Shown piece after piece: positions 7,861 through 17,500 of a stretch of DNA of 64,000 nucleotides. This stretch comes from a bacterium (GTDB lineage Bacteria; Myxococcota_A; Bradymonadia; UBA7976; UBA1532). Where the stretch lies: the NCBI GenBank assembly GCA_030426085.1, contig JAUHYW010000006.1:1-64000 (forward strand), given 5' to 3'. The translations under genes were made by a program, and so were the position numbers. The number at the start of each line of letters is the position of its first letter. Position 1 is the first letter of the stretch. Under the pieces are notes generated by a model. The model was not told the origin of the DNA. It searched no databases and saw nothing but the letters and a program-made list of their open reading frames with translations.

Positions 7861-9384
7861 ATGCACCGCCCCCGATCCGTCCTCGCCCTGCCGTTGCTCG
7901 GGCTGCTCGCCGCCTGCGCCGATCCGCCGCCCGAGCCTCCGCCGACGTGCAACGGCTACCGGGTGGGCGACGAGGGCGAGTGCACGATCCCCGGCCTGGC
8001 GGCGGCCAAGGACGTCGAGACCCCCGACGCGCCCTACGAGCCGCCGACCATCGATCAGGAGGCCATCGACGCCCAGTACGCCTACTTCCTCAACCAGGAG
8101 GGCACCGGGCAGTTCGAGGTCTATGTCGGCGAGCAGAGCCGCATCGGCATCCGGGTGATCACCGCCTCGGGCCAGCCCGCCCCGGGGCACCGCATCGAGT
8201 TCGAGCTGGTCGAGGCCAACCCCGAGCGGCCGTCGCAGGCCCGGCTGAGCACCCGCAATGCGATCAGCAACGAGTTCGGCGTGGCCGACGTGATGGTGGT
8301 CGGGGGGCCGGTGCCGGCCTACGTGCAGCTGAAGATGACGGCGCCGAACACCGCCGGTCTGACCTACGACGTCAACGTCGTGCAGCGGCCAGAGGGCGTG
8401 CCCGACGTGCTGGGGCCGGACATCCCCCCGGAGGGCGAGGGGGGGCCGCTCAACTGTCTGGCGACGAAGGGCAACTACACCGTCACCAACCTGTACGCCC
8501 CCGCGGCGCTGCTGGGGGACGGGCTGGCCGAGGTGCTCGACGTCGTGCGCCGGGCGCTGAGCGAGCCGGGTGATCTGGTGGCCGATCTGATCCAGGACCG
8601 CATCGACGGCATCTGGGGCAGCGTGATCCGGGCGGCGATCGAGCCGGTGGTGGACTATCTGTTCGACTACATCACGAGCAACTACCTGCCCGACTGGGCC
8701 CAGCGGGCGCTGGCGGTGACCGAGGACGTGGCGGGCATCCTGACCCGGCTCGAGATCCGAGGGCGGCTGGGGCTGGGCGATCAGGACCCCGCGGATTGCT
8801 CGTTCCAGGGGGTGCACCGGTGGGAGACGCTGATCATCGAGTGGCGCTACGGCTGCGCCGAGGGTGATCCGATGTGCGGGCGCTACGAGGTGCCGCTGGA
8901 GCGGCTGGGCATCGCGGCGAGCGAGAGCCTGTTCGAGGGGCGGGTGATCCGCACCATCGGGCCGGTGGCCACGATCGAGATCGACAGCCACCCGATGCGC
9001 ATGAACCTGGCGGTGGCGGTGATCTGGTTCCTCGACACCTACATCCTGCCCCAGCGCATGGGGGCCGACGGCTTCGGCGGGGCGCTGGCCCAGGTCATCC
9101 CGTGCGACGCGCTGGGCGATCTGGCGGCGGATTATCTGGCCGACGTGCCGTTCGTCGGGCTGGCGGTGGGGCCCTTCGTACGCGAGGCGTGCGAGGCGGG
9201 GCTCGACGCGGCCGGCGACTGGCTGGGGTCGCAGCTCGTGCAGGGGCTGGAGGTCGAGGCGTTCGAGATGGCCGGCACCGCCAAGCTGCGGGACACCGAC
9301 ACCGACGGGCGCCCCGACCGCATCGAGGAGGGGCTGTGGAGCAGCGGCCTGACCGGGACCTTCACCGGTGAGCGGGCGCCCTGA
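7861..9384 (+). CDS. Large lipoprotein of unknown function with an Ig-like segment
   Basis: 507 aa. Signal peptide with lipobox LAAC (Cys19), then a short Pro-rich linker. Residues about 80-190 look like an Ig-type beta domain (repeated valine-rich strands such as IGIRVITASGQPAPGHRIEFELV). A Cys-containing globular region follows (NCLATKGNYTV, DCSFQGVHRWE, GCAEGDPMCGRYEV). The C-terminus has a Ca-binding-like DTDTDGRPDRIEEGLW segment. It is probably anchored in the outer membrane. It is divergent from the BMC operon and monocistronic. I do not recognise a family. The ATG at 7861 is chosen because it begins the signal peptide. Confidence 0.75.
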   Translation: MHRPRSVLALPLLGLLAACADPPPEPPPTCNGYRVGDEGECTIPGLAAAKDVETPDAPYEPPTIDQEAIDAQYAYFLNQEGTGQFEVYVGEQSRIGIRVITASGQPAPGHRIEFELVEANPERPSQARLSTRNAISNEFGVADVMVVGGPVPAYVQLKMTAPNTAGLTYDVNVVQRPEGVPDVLGPDIPPEGEGGPLNCLATKGNYTVTNLYAPAALLGDGLAEVLDVVRRALSEPGDLVADLIQDRIDGIWGSVIRAAIEPVVDYLFDYITSNYLPDWAQRALAVTEDVAGILTRLEIRGRLGLGDQDPADCSFQGVHRWETLIIEWRYGCAEGDPMCGRYEVPLERLGIAASESLFEGRVIRTIGPVATIEIDSHPMRMNLAVAVIWFLDTYILPQRMGADGFGGALAQVIPCDALGDLAADYLADVPFVGLAVGPFVREACEAGLDAAGDWLGSQLVQGLEVEAFEMAGTAKLRDTDTDGRPDRIEEGLWSSGLTGTFTGERAP

Positions 9385-9426
9385 GCGGCGACGACCCACG
9401 AATCGTCGGGAAAGCGGGGCGGGCAC

Positions 9427-9455
9427 TTGACGCGACCCGAGACCGCTGCTAGCTT
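9427..9455 (+). promoter_or_regulatory. Promoter of the S20 gene
   Basis: TTGACG at 9427-9432, exact 17-bp spacer, TAGCTT at 9450-9455, with TG one base before the -10 (extended -10, TGCTAGCTT). This is the clearest sigma70 promoter in the window. The leader to the GTG start is about 72 nt. Confidence 0.65.
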
Positions 9456-9533
9456 CCCGCGTCCCTGACCACGCGGCCTGCTGGCCCGGGTCGAACGGCA
9501 TCCGAATCCGGCATCTGAAGAGCGAGGTTGGCT

Positions 9534-9818
9534 GTGCCCAATCACAAGTCTGCGATGAAGCGCGCGCGCCAGAACGAGACGCGCCGCGTTCGCAACCGCA
9601 AGGTCAAGTCGAGCATGCGCACCGCCGTCAAGCGGGTCCGCGCGGCCATCGAGGAGGGCGACGCCCAGGCGGCCGCCGAGCACCTGCCAGCCGCCGTGCG
9701 GCTGATCCAGCGGGCGGCGAGCAAGGGCGTGCTGCACCCCAACAACGCCCAGCGCAGCGTGAGCCGCCTCGTGCGCGCCGTGCAGAAGCTCGGCGACGAG
9801 AAGAGCAACGCCGCCTGA
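9534..9818 (+). CDS. rpsT: 30S ribosomal protein S20
   Basis: 94 aa. MPNHKSAMKRARQNETRRVRNR followed by VKSSMRTAVKRVRAAIEEGD and LHPNNAQRSVSRLVRAVQKL is the complete S20 pattern: a three-helix, highly basic protein that binds 16S rRNA. I take the GTG at 9534 as start because GAGG (9524-9527) is 6 nt upstream. A TTG at 9528 is also in frame but is only 0-1 nt from that site. It has its own promoter and converges on holA with a shared hairpin between them. Confidence 0.95.
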   Translation: MPNHKSAMKRARQNETRRVRNRKVKSSMRTAVKRVRAAIEEGDAQAAAEHLPAAVRLIQRAASKGVLHPNNAQRSVSRLVRAVQKLGDEKSNAA

Positions 9819-9830
9819 CGGGCGGCCGAC

Positions 9831-9848
9831 GCGCCGGACCGCCGGCGC
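9831..9848. terminator. Bidirectional hairpin between rpsT and holA
   Basis: GCGCCGG-ACCG-CCGGCGC, a perfect 7-bp stem and 4-nt loop between two convergent genes (stops at 9818 and 9903). It is followed on the plus strand by a C-run rather than a T-run. It is well placed to end both transcripts. Confidence 0.5.
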
Positions 9849-9902
9849 ATCCCCCCCGTTCGACCTCCGGGTCCGACGCCGCCTCGACGCGGAACCGGGC
9901 CG

Positions 9903-10901
9903 CTATGCGCGCGGCGCGCAGAGGTCGAGCAGCACCGCCTCGAAGATGAGCCCCGCCGGCAGCTTGCTGCTCTTGAGCGCCCGGTCGGCCTCGGAGAGCC
10001 GCTCGAGCGCGGCGAGCAGCTCGGCCCGGCGGTAGTTGTCGATCTGGCGCACGAAGGCCCGGGTCTTGAAGCCGGGCACCCCCGCCATCTTCGCCGCCTC
10101 CTGCGGCGTCGCCCCGCCGTCCCGGGCCGCCCGGCCCACGAGGAGCTGGCGGAACTGGTAGATGATCAGCGCCAGCAGCCGCAGCGGCTCTTCGCCCTGG
10201 TCGACGAGCTGGTGCCCCCGCTCGAGCGTGCGGGCCACGTTGCGCTCGGCGACGGCGTCGATCAGCTCCCAGACGGTGCGCACCCGGGTGTGGGGCACGG
10301 TCTCTTCGACGTGGGCCAGCGCGATGGGCGCCGGGGCCTCGACGAAGAGCACCAGCCGGTCGACGGTGGCGTCGAGCCCGGCGAGGTCGCGGCCGACCGC
10401 CTCGACGAGCATCGCCGCCGCGTCGGGCTCGATGGTCCGCCCCCGGGACTCCACCGCGTCCCGCACCCAGCCGATCAGCTCCCGCTCGCGGGGGGTGCGG
10501 CTCTCGATCACCACCCCGTGCTTGTCGATGCGCTTGTAGAGCTTGACGGTCTTCTTGACCTTGTCCATGGCCTGAAGCACGAGGCAGGCCATCGGGTCGG
10601 GGTCGGTGACGTACTCGACGAGCTTGTCGAGGCCGGCGGTCTGCTTGAACAGCACCTCGGCGTTGCGGACCCAGACCAGCCGCCGGGGGGCCATCATCGG
10701 CAGCGTGCGGGCGGCCTGCACGATGCGCTCGGCGTCGATGCTCTCCCGGGCGTCGAAGCGGTCGAGGTTGAAGTCTTCGACGGCCCCGGCGAGCACCCGG
10801 GCCCGCAGGTCGGCCATCAGGCGGCGGGTGAGGAAGGTCTCTTCGCCATGCAGCAGGTAGACCGGCGCCTTGCCCCCGGCGAGGGCCCTGGACATGCTCA
10901 C
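9903..10901 (-). CDS. holA: DNA polymerase III delta subunit
   Basis: 332 aa. The delta subunit opens the beta clamp in the clamp-loader complex. Landmarks are APVYLLHGEETFLTRR at the N-terminus, APRRLVWVRNAE, GRDLAGLDATVDRLVLF, and the C-terminal collar with LLALIIYQFRQLL, then VPGFKTRAFVRQ and SEADRALKSSKLPAG. The GTG start at 10901 overlaps the upstream lptE stop (GTGA) and has GAGG 7 nt upstream, so the two are translationally coupled. The lptE-holA pairing is the classical proteobacterial arrangement. Confidence 0.9.
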   Translation of the reverse strand: MSMSRALAGGKAPVYLLHGEETFLTRRLMADLRARVLAGAVEDFNLDRFDARESIDAERIVQAARTLPMMAPRRLVWVRNAEVLFKQTAGLDKLVEYVTDPDPMACLVLQAMDKVKKTVKLYKRIDKHGVVIESRTPRERELIGWVRDAVESRGRTIEPDAAAMLVEAVGRDLAGLDATVDRLVLFVEAPAPIALAHVEETVPHTRVRTVWELIDAVAERNVARTLERGHQLVDQGEEPLRLLALIIYQFRQLLVGRAARDGGATPQEAAKMAGVPGFKTRAFVRQIDNYRRAELLAALERLSEADRALKSSKLPAGLIFEAVLLDLCAPRA

Positions 10902-11389
10902 GTCTCGTCCTCGGGTGGCAGGTGGATGGCGAGGCGGTCGATGGCCTCGCGGGTGGCGTCGGCGAGCGCCTCTTCGATCGCCCGGCGGCGGGCGGCGGCG
11001 GTCGCGGTCGGATCGGCGGCGAGCAGCACCGGCCGGGCTCGGCGCACCGGGCCGCTGGTGGCGACCAGCCGCCGGCCGTGGTGGGCGCTCAGCTCGACCT
11101 CGACGCCCACGCTCCGGGCGCGCTCGCCCGCGGTCCCGATCAGGGCCGGCGCGTCGGGCCCCGGCCGCACCACGCCCCGCAGTTCGAATCGGGCGTCGTC
11201 GCGGACGCGGGCGAGCCGGCGCAGCTCGGCGGCGGCCCGCAGGCCGAGGTCGCCGTAGGGGGTCTGGTCGTCGACGGGGCCCAGCCGCACGGCGGGCGCG
11301 TCGGCCTCGCGGACCAGTCGGTAGCCGCAGCCGGCGAGCAGCGCGAGGCCGAGGGCGAGCGGGCCGAGCCGGAGGAGCGCAGGTCGCAT
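10898..11389 (-). CDS. lptE: LPS-assembly lipoprotein LptE-like
   Basis: 163 aa from the ATG at 11389. Signal peptide with lipobox LLAGCGYRL (Cys21); the CGYRL start of the mature protein is typical of LptE. Short beta-rich region (PYGDLGLRAAAELRRLA, FELRGVVRPG) and a C-terminal helix with AIEEALADATREAIDRLAIHL, as in LptE. It would plug the LptD barrel that exports lipopolysaccharide. Identification rests mainly on the lipobox, size and coupling to holA, because the family is divergent in sequence. Confidence 0.75.
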   Translation of the reverse strand: MRPALLRLGPLALGLALLAGCGYRLVREADAPAVRLGPVDDQTPYGDLGLRAAAELRRLARVRDDARFELRGVVRPGPDAPALIGTAGERARSVGVEVELSAHHGRRLVATSGPVRRARPVLLAADPTATAAARRRAIEEALADATREAIDRLAIHLPPEDET

Positions 11390-11454
11390 GCCGCACGGGG
11401 TAGCACGGTGGCGGCAGGCCGACAAGCGGCGGGTGGCGCCCGCGGGGCGCGCAG

Positions 11455-11484
11455 TTCACACGAGGGGCGCGGGTGCGGTAGATT
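11455..11484 (+). promoter_or_regulatory. Candidate promoter for the giant TPR operon
   Basis: TTCACA at 11455-11460, 18-bp spacer, TAGATT at 11479-11484. The predicted start near 11491 leaves about 34 nt of leader before the ATG at 11525. It lies in the 135-bp divergent gap shared with lptE. Confidence 0.45.
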
Positions 11485-11524
11485 GCGCGGACTCGACGCG
11501 GCACGGACCCCGGTTGGAGCGCCG

Positions 11525-14500
11525 ATGATCGACAATCGCGAGGCGGCGCGCTGGCGGCGAATCGTCGACGCGCTGCGCGCCGAGGCCGCCCGCCTCGGTG
11601 ATCCCCGGGCCCGGTCCCGCAAGCAGGTCGAGATCGGCGACACCCTCTTCGATCGCCTGGGGGACGCCTACGGGGCGGCCGAGGCGTGGCTGACGGCCAT
11701 CGACACCGCCCCCGACGCCCCCGACGACGCCCTGCGCCGGCTGGAGCGGCTGGCTCGAGAGAGCAAAGACGGGCGGCTCTATCAGCGGTGGGTCTCGGGG
11801 CTGCGCCGGGCCGGGCGGTGGACCGCGGTCATCGATCTGATGGGGCGCCGGGCCGACGCCCTGCGCGACCCCCGCAAGCGGTGCAAGCTGCGGCTGGAGG
11901 CGGCCCGGCTGTGCGCCGAGAAGCGGGGGGACGTGGCCGGCGCCCGCCGGCTGCTCGTCGCGGCGGCCGAGGACGCCGACGCGAGCACCCTCGAGCGGGT
12001 GCGGCGCCCGCTGATGGCCCACCTGCGCGAGACCCCCCACGACGAGGAGGCGGCGACGAGCCTGGCCCGGCTGCTGGCCCGCTGCGAGCGGCCGGATGGG
12101 GCCATCGAGCTGCTCGTCGACACCGCGGCCCACCTGCGCGATCTGACCCGCAAGGCGGCGCTGCTGTACGAGGCGGCGTTCCTCTGCGAGCGCGCCGGGC
12201 GCCTGGAGCGCGCGCCGGGGCTGCTGCGGGACGCGATGGTCTACGACCCCCGACGCGAGGCCGAGGTGCTCGCCCGCCTCGACGCGCTGGAGAAGGCCCG
12301 GCCCGATCCGCTGACCGCCGACGCGCTGCTCGACGCCCTGATCGACGCCTGGGACGGATTGGGGCGCCCCGAGCGCAGCCAGAGCCTGCTGGCGGGCCGC
12401 ATCTCGGCGGCGACCGGCCGGGCCGAGACCGATCTGCGGCTGCGGCAGGCCCGCCACGCCGAAGAGGTGCTGGGCGACGCCCGGCAGGCGTTCTCGCTGT
12501 ATCAGGGGGTCGCCGCCACGGCCCGCGAGCCGGGGCCGGCGATCGAGGGGCTGCGGCGCACGGCCGGCGGGCGTCCGGGCACCTTCGAGACCATCGCCGA
12601 TCTGTGCACCCGGCGGGGCCTGCGCGCCGAGCTGGCGGCGCTGTGCACCGACGAGGCCGCGCTGCGGGCCGACGACGGCGAGCGGGCGGCCCTGCTGCAT
12701 CGGGCGGGCACGCTGTACGAGGCCGAGGGCGACCTGGACGCGGCGATGGGGCGCTTCGTCGAGGCGTTCAAGCTGCGCCCGCGGGAGCTGAAGTACCTCG
12801 AGGCCGGCGAGCGGCTGTACCGCCAGCGGGGCGACTGGGCGATGGTCGACCGGCTGCTGGGGCTGAAGGTCGACGTGCACGCCGAGGAGAGCGACCGCCG
12901 GGCGGCGCGGGTCGAGCAGGCCGAGATCCGCTGGCATCGGCTGCGGGACGCGCTGGGGGCGTACGACGCGCTGCGGGACGCCCTGCGCCGGCTGGGGGAC
13001 ACCACCGCCGAGGACGGCGCGTTCGGCATGCTCGAGCAGCTCGTGCTCGATCCGGTGGGCTTCGAGGCCATCGCCGGCGGGCTGCGGACCCGGGCCGAGA
13101 CCGAGGACGACGGCGCCCGGCGGCTGGTCGAGCTGGCCGGGCTGCACCTCGACCTGCGCGACGAGCGGGCGCTGGGGCTGTCGCTGCTGCACGAGGCGCT
13201 GGACCGGGCGCCGACCGACGGCGGGCTGTTCACCGACGTGGCCACCCGGGTCGGGCGCCACGCGGGGGCCGACGCCGAGGCCGAGCTGCTGCGCAGCGCC
13301 CCGAAGCGGCCGCTGCCCGACGCTGATCGGGTCGCCGCCCTGCGCCGGGCGGGCCGGCTGCTGGAGCGCCGCGATCCGGGCGAGGCGCTGACGGTGTGGC
13401 AGGCGCTGCTGGCGATCGATCCGGGCGACGCGGCGGCGCTGGAGTCGGCCATCGCCGTGGCCGAGGGCCTGGGGCCGAGCGCGGCGACGGCGATCGTGGG
13501 GCTGCTCGAGCCGGCCATCGCGGGGCGGCGGGGCCCGGGCCCGACCCCGGAGCGGCTGACGATCTGGCAGCGGGCGCTGGCCCGGGCCCAGGCCCGGCGG
13601 GTCTCGCCCGAGGCCGAGCGGGCAGCGTGGCTGGGGCTCCTGGATCACGTGCCCGACGACGCCGAGGCCCTGGCCGCGCTGGGGCCGACGCTGAGGGCTG
13701 CCGGCGAGCACCGGCTGTGGGCCGAGCGGCTGGCGGCGGCGGTCGAGGCCGCCGAGCAAGGCGGGGATCCGGCCATCGAGCGGCGGGTCGAGCTGGCCGA
13801 TCTGCACGCCGATCGGCTCGGCGAGCCGGGGGAGGCCGCCCGCTGGCTCCTGCCCCTCGCCCGCCAGGCGCGGCCCGACCTGCGGCCCCGGGTGTTCGCG
13901 CTGCTCGACGCGGCCGGAGACGGGCGCGCCGCCGTCGATCTGGCCCGGCGGATCCTCAAGCAGCTCACCGGGCCGGCCGATCGCACCGACCCCGAGACCG
14001 ACCTGCCGGCCAGAATCGAAGCCGCCGAGCGGCTGGTGCGGCTGGCCGAGGCCGAGGGCGACGAGAGCGCGACGACGGTCGGCCTCCTGGCGCTGTCGGC
14101 GCTGCGCCCCGACGACCCCCGCCCCGCGCTGCGCCTCGCCGAGCTGGCCCGGCGCACCGGGGACGACGACGCGCTGCTGGTGGCCCTCGATCGGCTGGCG
14201 GGCCAGACCCCCGGCCCCCGGGGCACGCCGCTGCGGCGGGAGATGGCCCGCCTGCTGACCGACCGCAAGTCGGATCCCGCCCAGGCCATCGAGGCGTGGC
14301 AGGCGGTGCTGACCGACGCGGCCGATGACACCGAGGCCCTGGCCGCGCTCCAGCGGCTGCACGCCCGGGAGGGCGACGACGAGACGGTGCACCGGCTGCT
14401 GTGGCGCCGGCAGGCGGCGACGGTGGACCCCGATGATCGGGTGGCGCTGCTGCGCGAGGCGGCGGTGGTGGCCGAGTTCCGCCTGGGCTCGCCGGGCGAG

Positions 14501-17500
14501 GCGATGCGGGCGTGGCGGGCGGTGCTCGACCTCGACCCGGAGAACGCCGACGCGCTCGACGAGCTGATCCGGCTGGCCGAAGACGAGGGCGAGTTCCGGG
14601 CGACGCTGCGGGCGGCCGAGGTCCGGGTGCGGCAGCTCGCCGGCGCCGATCGGGCCGATCTGGCCCGGCGCATGGCCGAGATCTGCGCCGGCCCGCTGGG
14701 GGACGACGCCGCTGCGGTGGACTGGTGGCGCATCGTCTCCGAGGCCGAGCCGGAGGACGGCGAGGCGCTCGAGGCGCTGGCCGAGGACGCCGAGCAGCGG
14801 CAGGCGGTCGGCGAGGCGCTGGTGCTCTGGGGCCGGCTGGCGACCCGAGGGCGGGGGCGGCTGCAGCACCGGGCGCTGCGCCGGCGGGCCGAGCTGTCGG
14901 CCGAGGCGGGTGATCCCGAAGGCGCGATGCGGGCGTGGCGGGCGCTGGCCGAGGCCCGCCCGGACGACCCCGAGCCGTGGGCCGCGCTCCAGAAGGTCGC
15001 CGAGGCCGCCGACGACCCCGACGCCGTCGCCGAGGCGCTCGCCGGCCGCATCGCGCGGGAGACGGGGCCGGACCGGGTCGCCGCCCAGCGCGATCGGGCG
15101 CGGCTGCTGGACGAGATGGGCGATCCGGATGCCATCGCCGCCTGGGAGGCCGTGCTCGACGCCGAGCCGCACGACCACGAGGCGCTGGCCGCGGTGGAGT
15201 ATCTCTACGGGGCCGCCGGCCGCCCCCGGGAGATGATGCGGGCGCTGGACATGCTGGTCGCCGTCGCCGAGCCGGCCCGGGGCATCGGTCGGCTGGCCGC
15301 CGCCGCCGAGCGCATGGAGGAGGCCGGCGACGCGGTGACCGCCTTCGAGTGCTGGCGCCGGGTGCACCACCTGCGGGGCGACGTCGATCGGGAGAGCCTG
15401 GACGCGATGCTGCGGCTGGCCGACGCGGCGGGGCGCTGGGCGGCGACGGCCGAGGCGCTGGCGGTCTCGGCGGGGCGCAGCGACGACGTCGGCGAGCAGC
15501 GGGGGCTGATGCTGGAGGCGGCCGGCATCCGATCCGCGCGGCTGGGGGACGACCGGTGGGCCTTCGCCCAGGTGCAGGCGGCCTGCGCGCTCGATCCGGC
15601 CCACCCCGAACCGCTGGAGCGGCTGGCGGCGCTGGCCGAGTCGCTGGACGACGACGAGAGCTGGGCCGGGCTGGCCGAGGCGGCGATCCAGGCGGCGGAG
15701 GCGGCCCCCGAGCGGCGGGCGGAGCTGCTGGCCCGGGCGGCGGACATCCACGAGCGGCGGCGGCGTCGGGAAGACGTCGCGTTCGCGCTGCTGGCCCGGG
15801 CGTTCGAAGGGCCCGACTGCGTGGGCGGGATCGGCGAGGCGGTCGAGGAGGCCCTGGTGCGCCTGGCCGCCCGCGGCGGGCGGTGGCCGGCGGTCATCGA
15901 GCTGTTCGACACCCGGGCCCGGCTGCTGCCGGCGCCGGCCGATCAGGCCGCTCTGCTGCATCGGCTGGGCGCGGTGCTCGAGGTGGACGCCGACGACCCC
16001 GAGTCGGCCTTCGAGCAGTACTTGCTGGCGCTTCAGCTCGCGCCCACCGAGCGCGCCATCCGCGACGCGGCCCACCGGCTGGCCCAGACCCTCGACATGT
16101 GGCCGGTGGTCGAGCGGGTGATGCGGCTGGCCCTGGAGAACGCCGAGGGCCCCCGGGCCCGGGCGGCGGTGCTGCGGGCGCTGGCCGAGCTACAGGCGGG
16201 CCCGCTGGGCGACCTCGACAAGAGCTTCGAGACGCTCAAGCGGGCGTTCGCGCTGGCCCCGGGCGACGGCGAGATCGGGGCCGCCCTGGAGGACGCCGCC
16301 GCGGCCCGGGGGGCGACGGCGAGCCTGCCCGACTTCTACGCCGACGAGGCCGGCTGGGCCGCCCAGCAGGACGACCGGATCGCGCTGTATCGGGCGGCGG
16401 TGGCGGCTTACAAGGCCCAGGGGCGGCAGGTCGAGGCGGCGCGCATTCTGCGCAAGCTCGACCGGCTGCTGCCGGGGGACGCCGATCTGGCCGACGAGCG
16501 CCTCGATCTTCTGCGCATGGCCGACGACGCCCGCCCGCTGGCTGCGGCCCTCGACGCCCAGATCGAGCGCAGCCGGGGCGCCCGCCGGCTGACCCTGCTG
16601 CGGGAGCTGGCCGCGGTGCGCGCCGAGCGGCTGGACGACGCCGAGGGGGCCGAGGACGCGTGGCGCCGCGTCCTCGAGGCCCGCCCGCACGACGGCGAGG
16701 CGTTCGACGCGCTGACCGCCAGCCTGACCGGGCGCAAGGCGTGGGGCGCCCTGGACGACGCCCTCGCCCGACGCGTCGAGCGCACGACCGCCGCCGCCCG
16801 CCGGGCCCTGATGCGGCGCCGGGCCGATCTGCTGCACCGCCGGCTGGGCCGCCCGGTGGAGGGCTTCGCGCTGCTCGCCGAGGTGAGCCGGGCCGAGCCG
16901 ACCGATCTGGATCTGCTCGATGTGCTCGCGCGGCGGGCGCCCATCGCCGACGCCTGGGGCGAGCTGGTGAGCTGCGCCGAGCGGGCGGTGGCGGTCGCGC
17001 CCCGGGCCCGGGTGGCCGAGGTCCTGATGCTCATCGGGCGCACCGCCCGCGACCGGCTGGACGACCCCCGCAAGGCGCTCTCGGCGCTGTCCAAGGCCCT
17101 CGAACGCCGCCCGGACGACCTGCCGCTGGCCAAAGAGGTCGCCGCCCTGATGCGGGCCAGGCGGCAGTTCGGCCCGCTGGTCGCGCTGCACCGCCGGCTG
17201 GGGCCCGATCTGGTCGCCGAGCCGGGCGAGCACCCGGCGGTGGTGAACGCCCGCTGGTCCCTGGCCCTGTCCGGGATGCTGGCCGACCGCCTGTACCGGG
17301 TCGACGAGGCGATCACCGTCACCCGCGAGCTGGTCGCGAAGCAGTCGCTCAACACCGACGCCGTGCGGCGACTGCGCGCGCTGTGCCTGCGGGCTCAGGA
17401 CGGCCCCGGGCTGCACGACGCGGTGGAGCGGCTGGCCGGGCTGGCGACCGGCGTCGAGCGGCTGTCCACGCTGGTCGACGGGGCCCGGGCGCTGGCCGGC

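Noticed and set aside
11456-16075. Very long open frames antisense to the giant TPR gene (up to 1,539 codons), and similar ones at 1683-4100, 38395-43185 and 57165-60503
   Set aside because: They are by-products of high GC third positions on the true strand. Their translations are low-complexity Arg/Pro/Gly/Leu/His mixtures with no family features, and the sense frames are clear genes.
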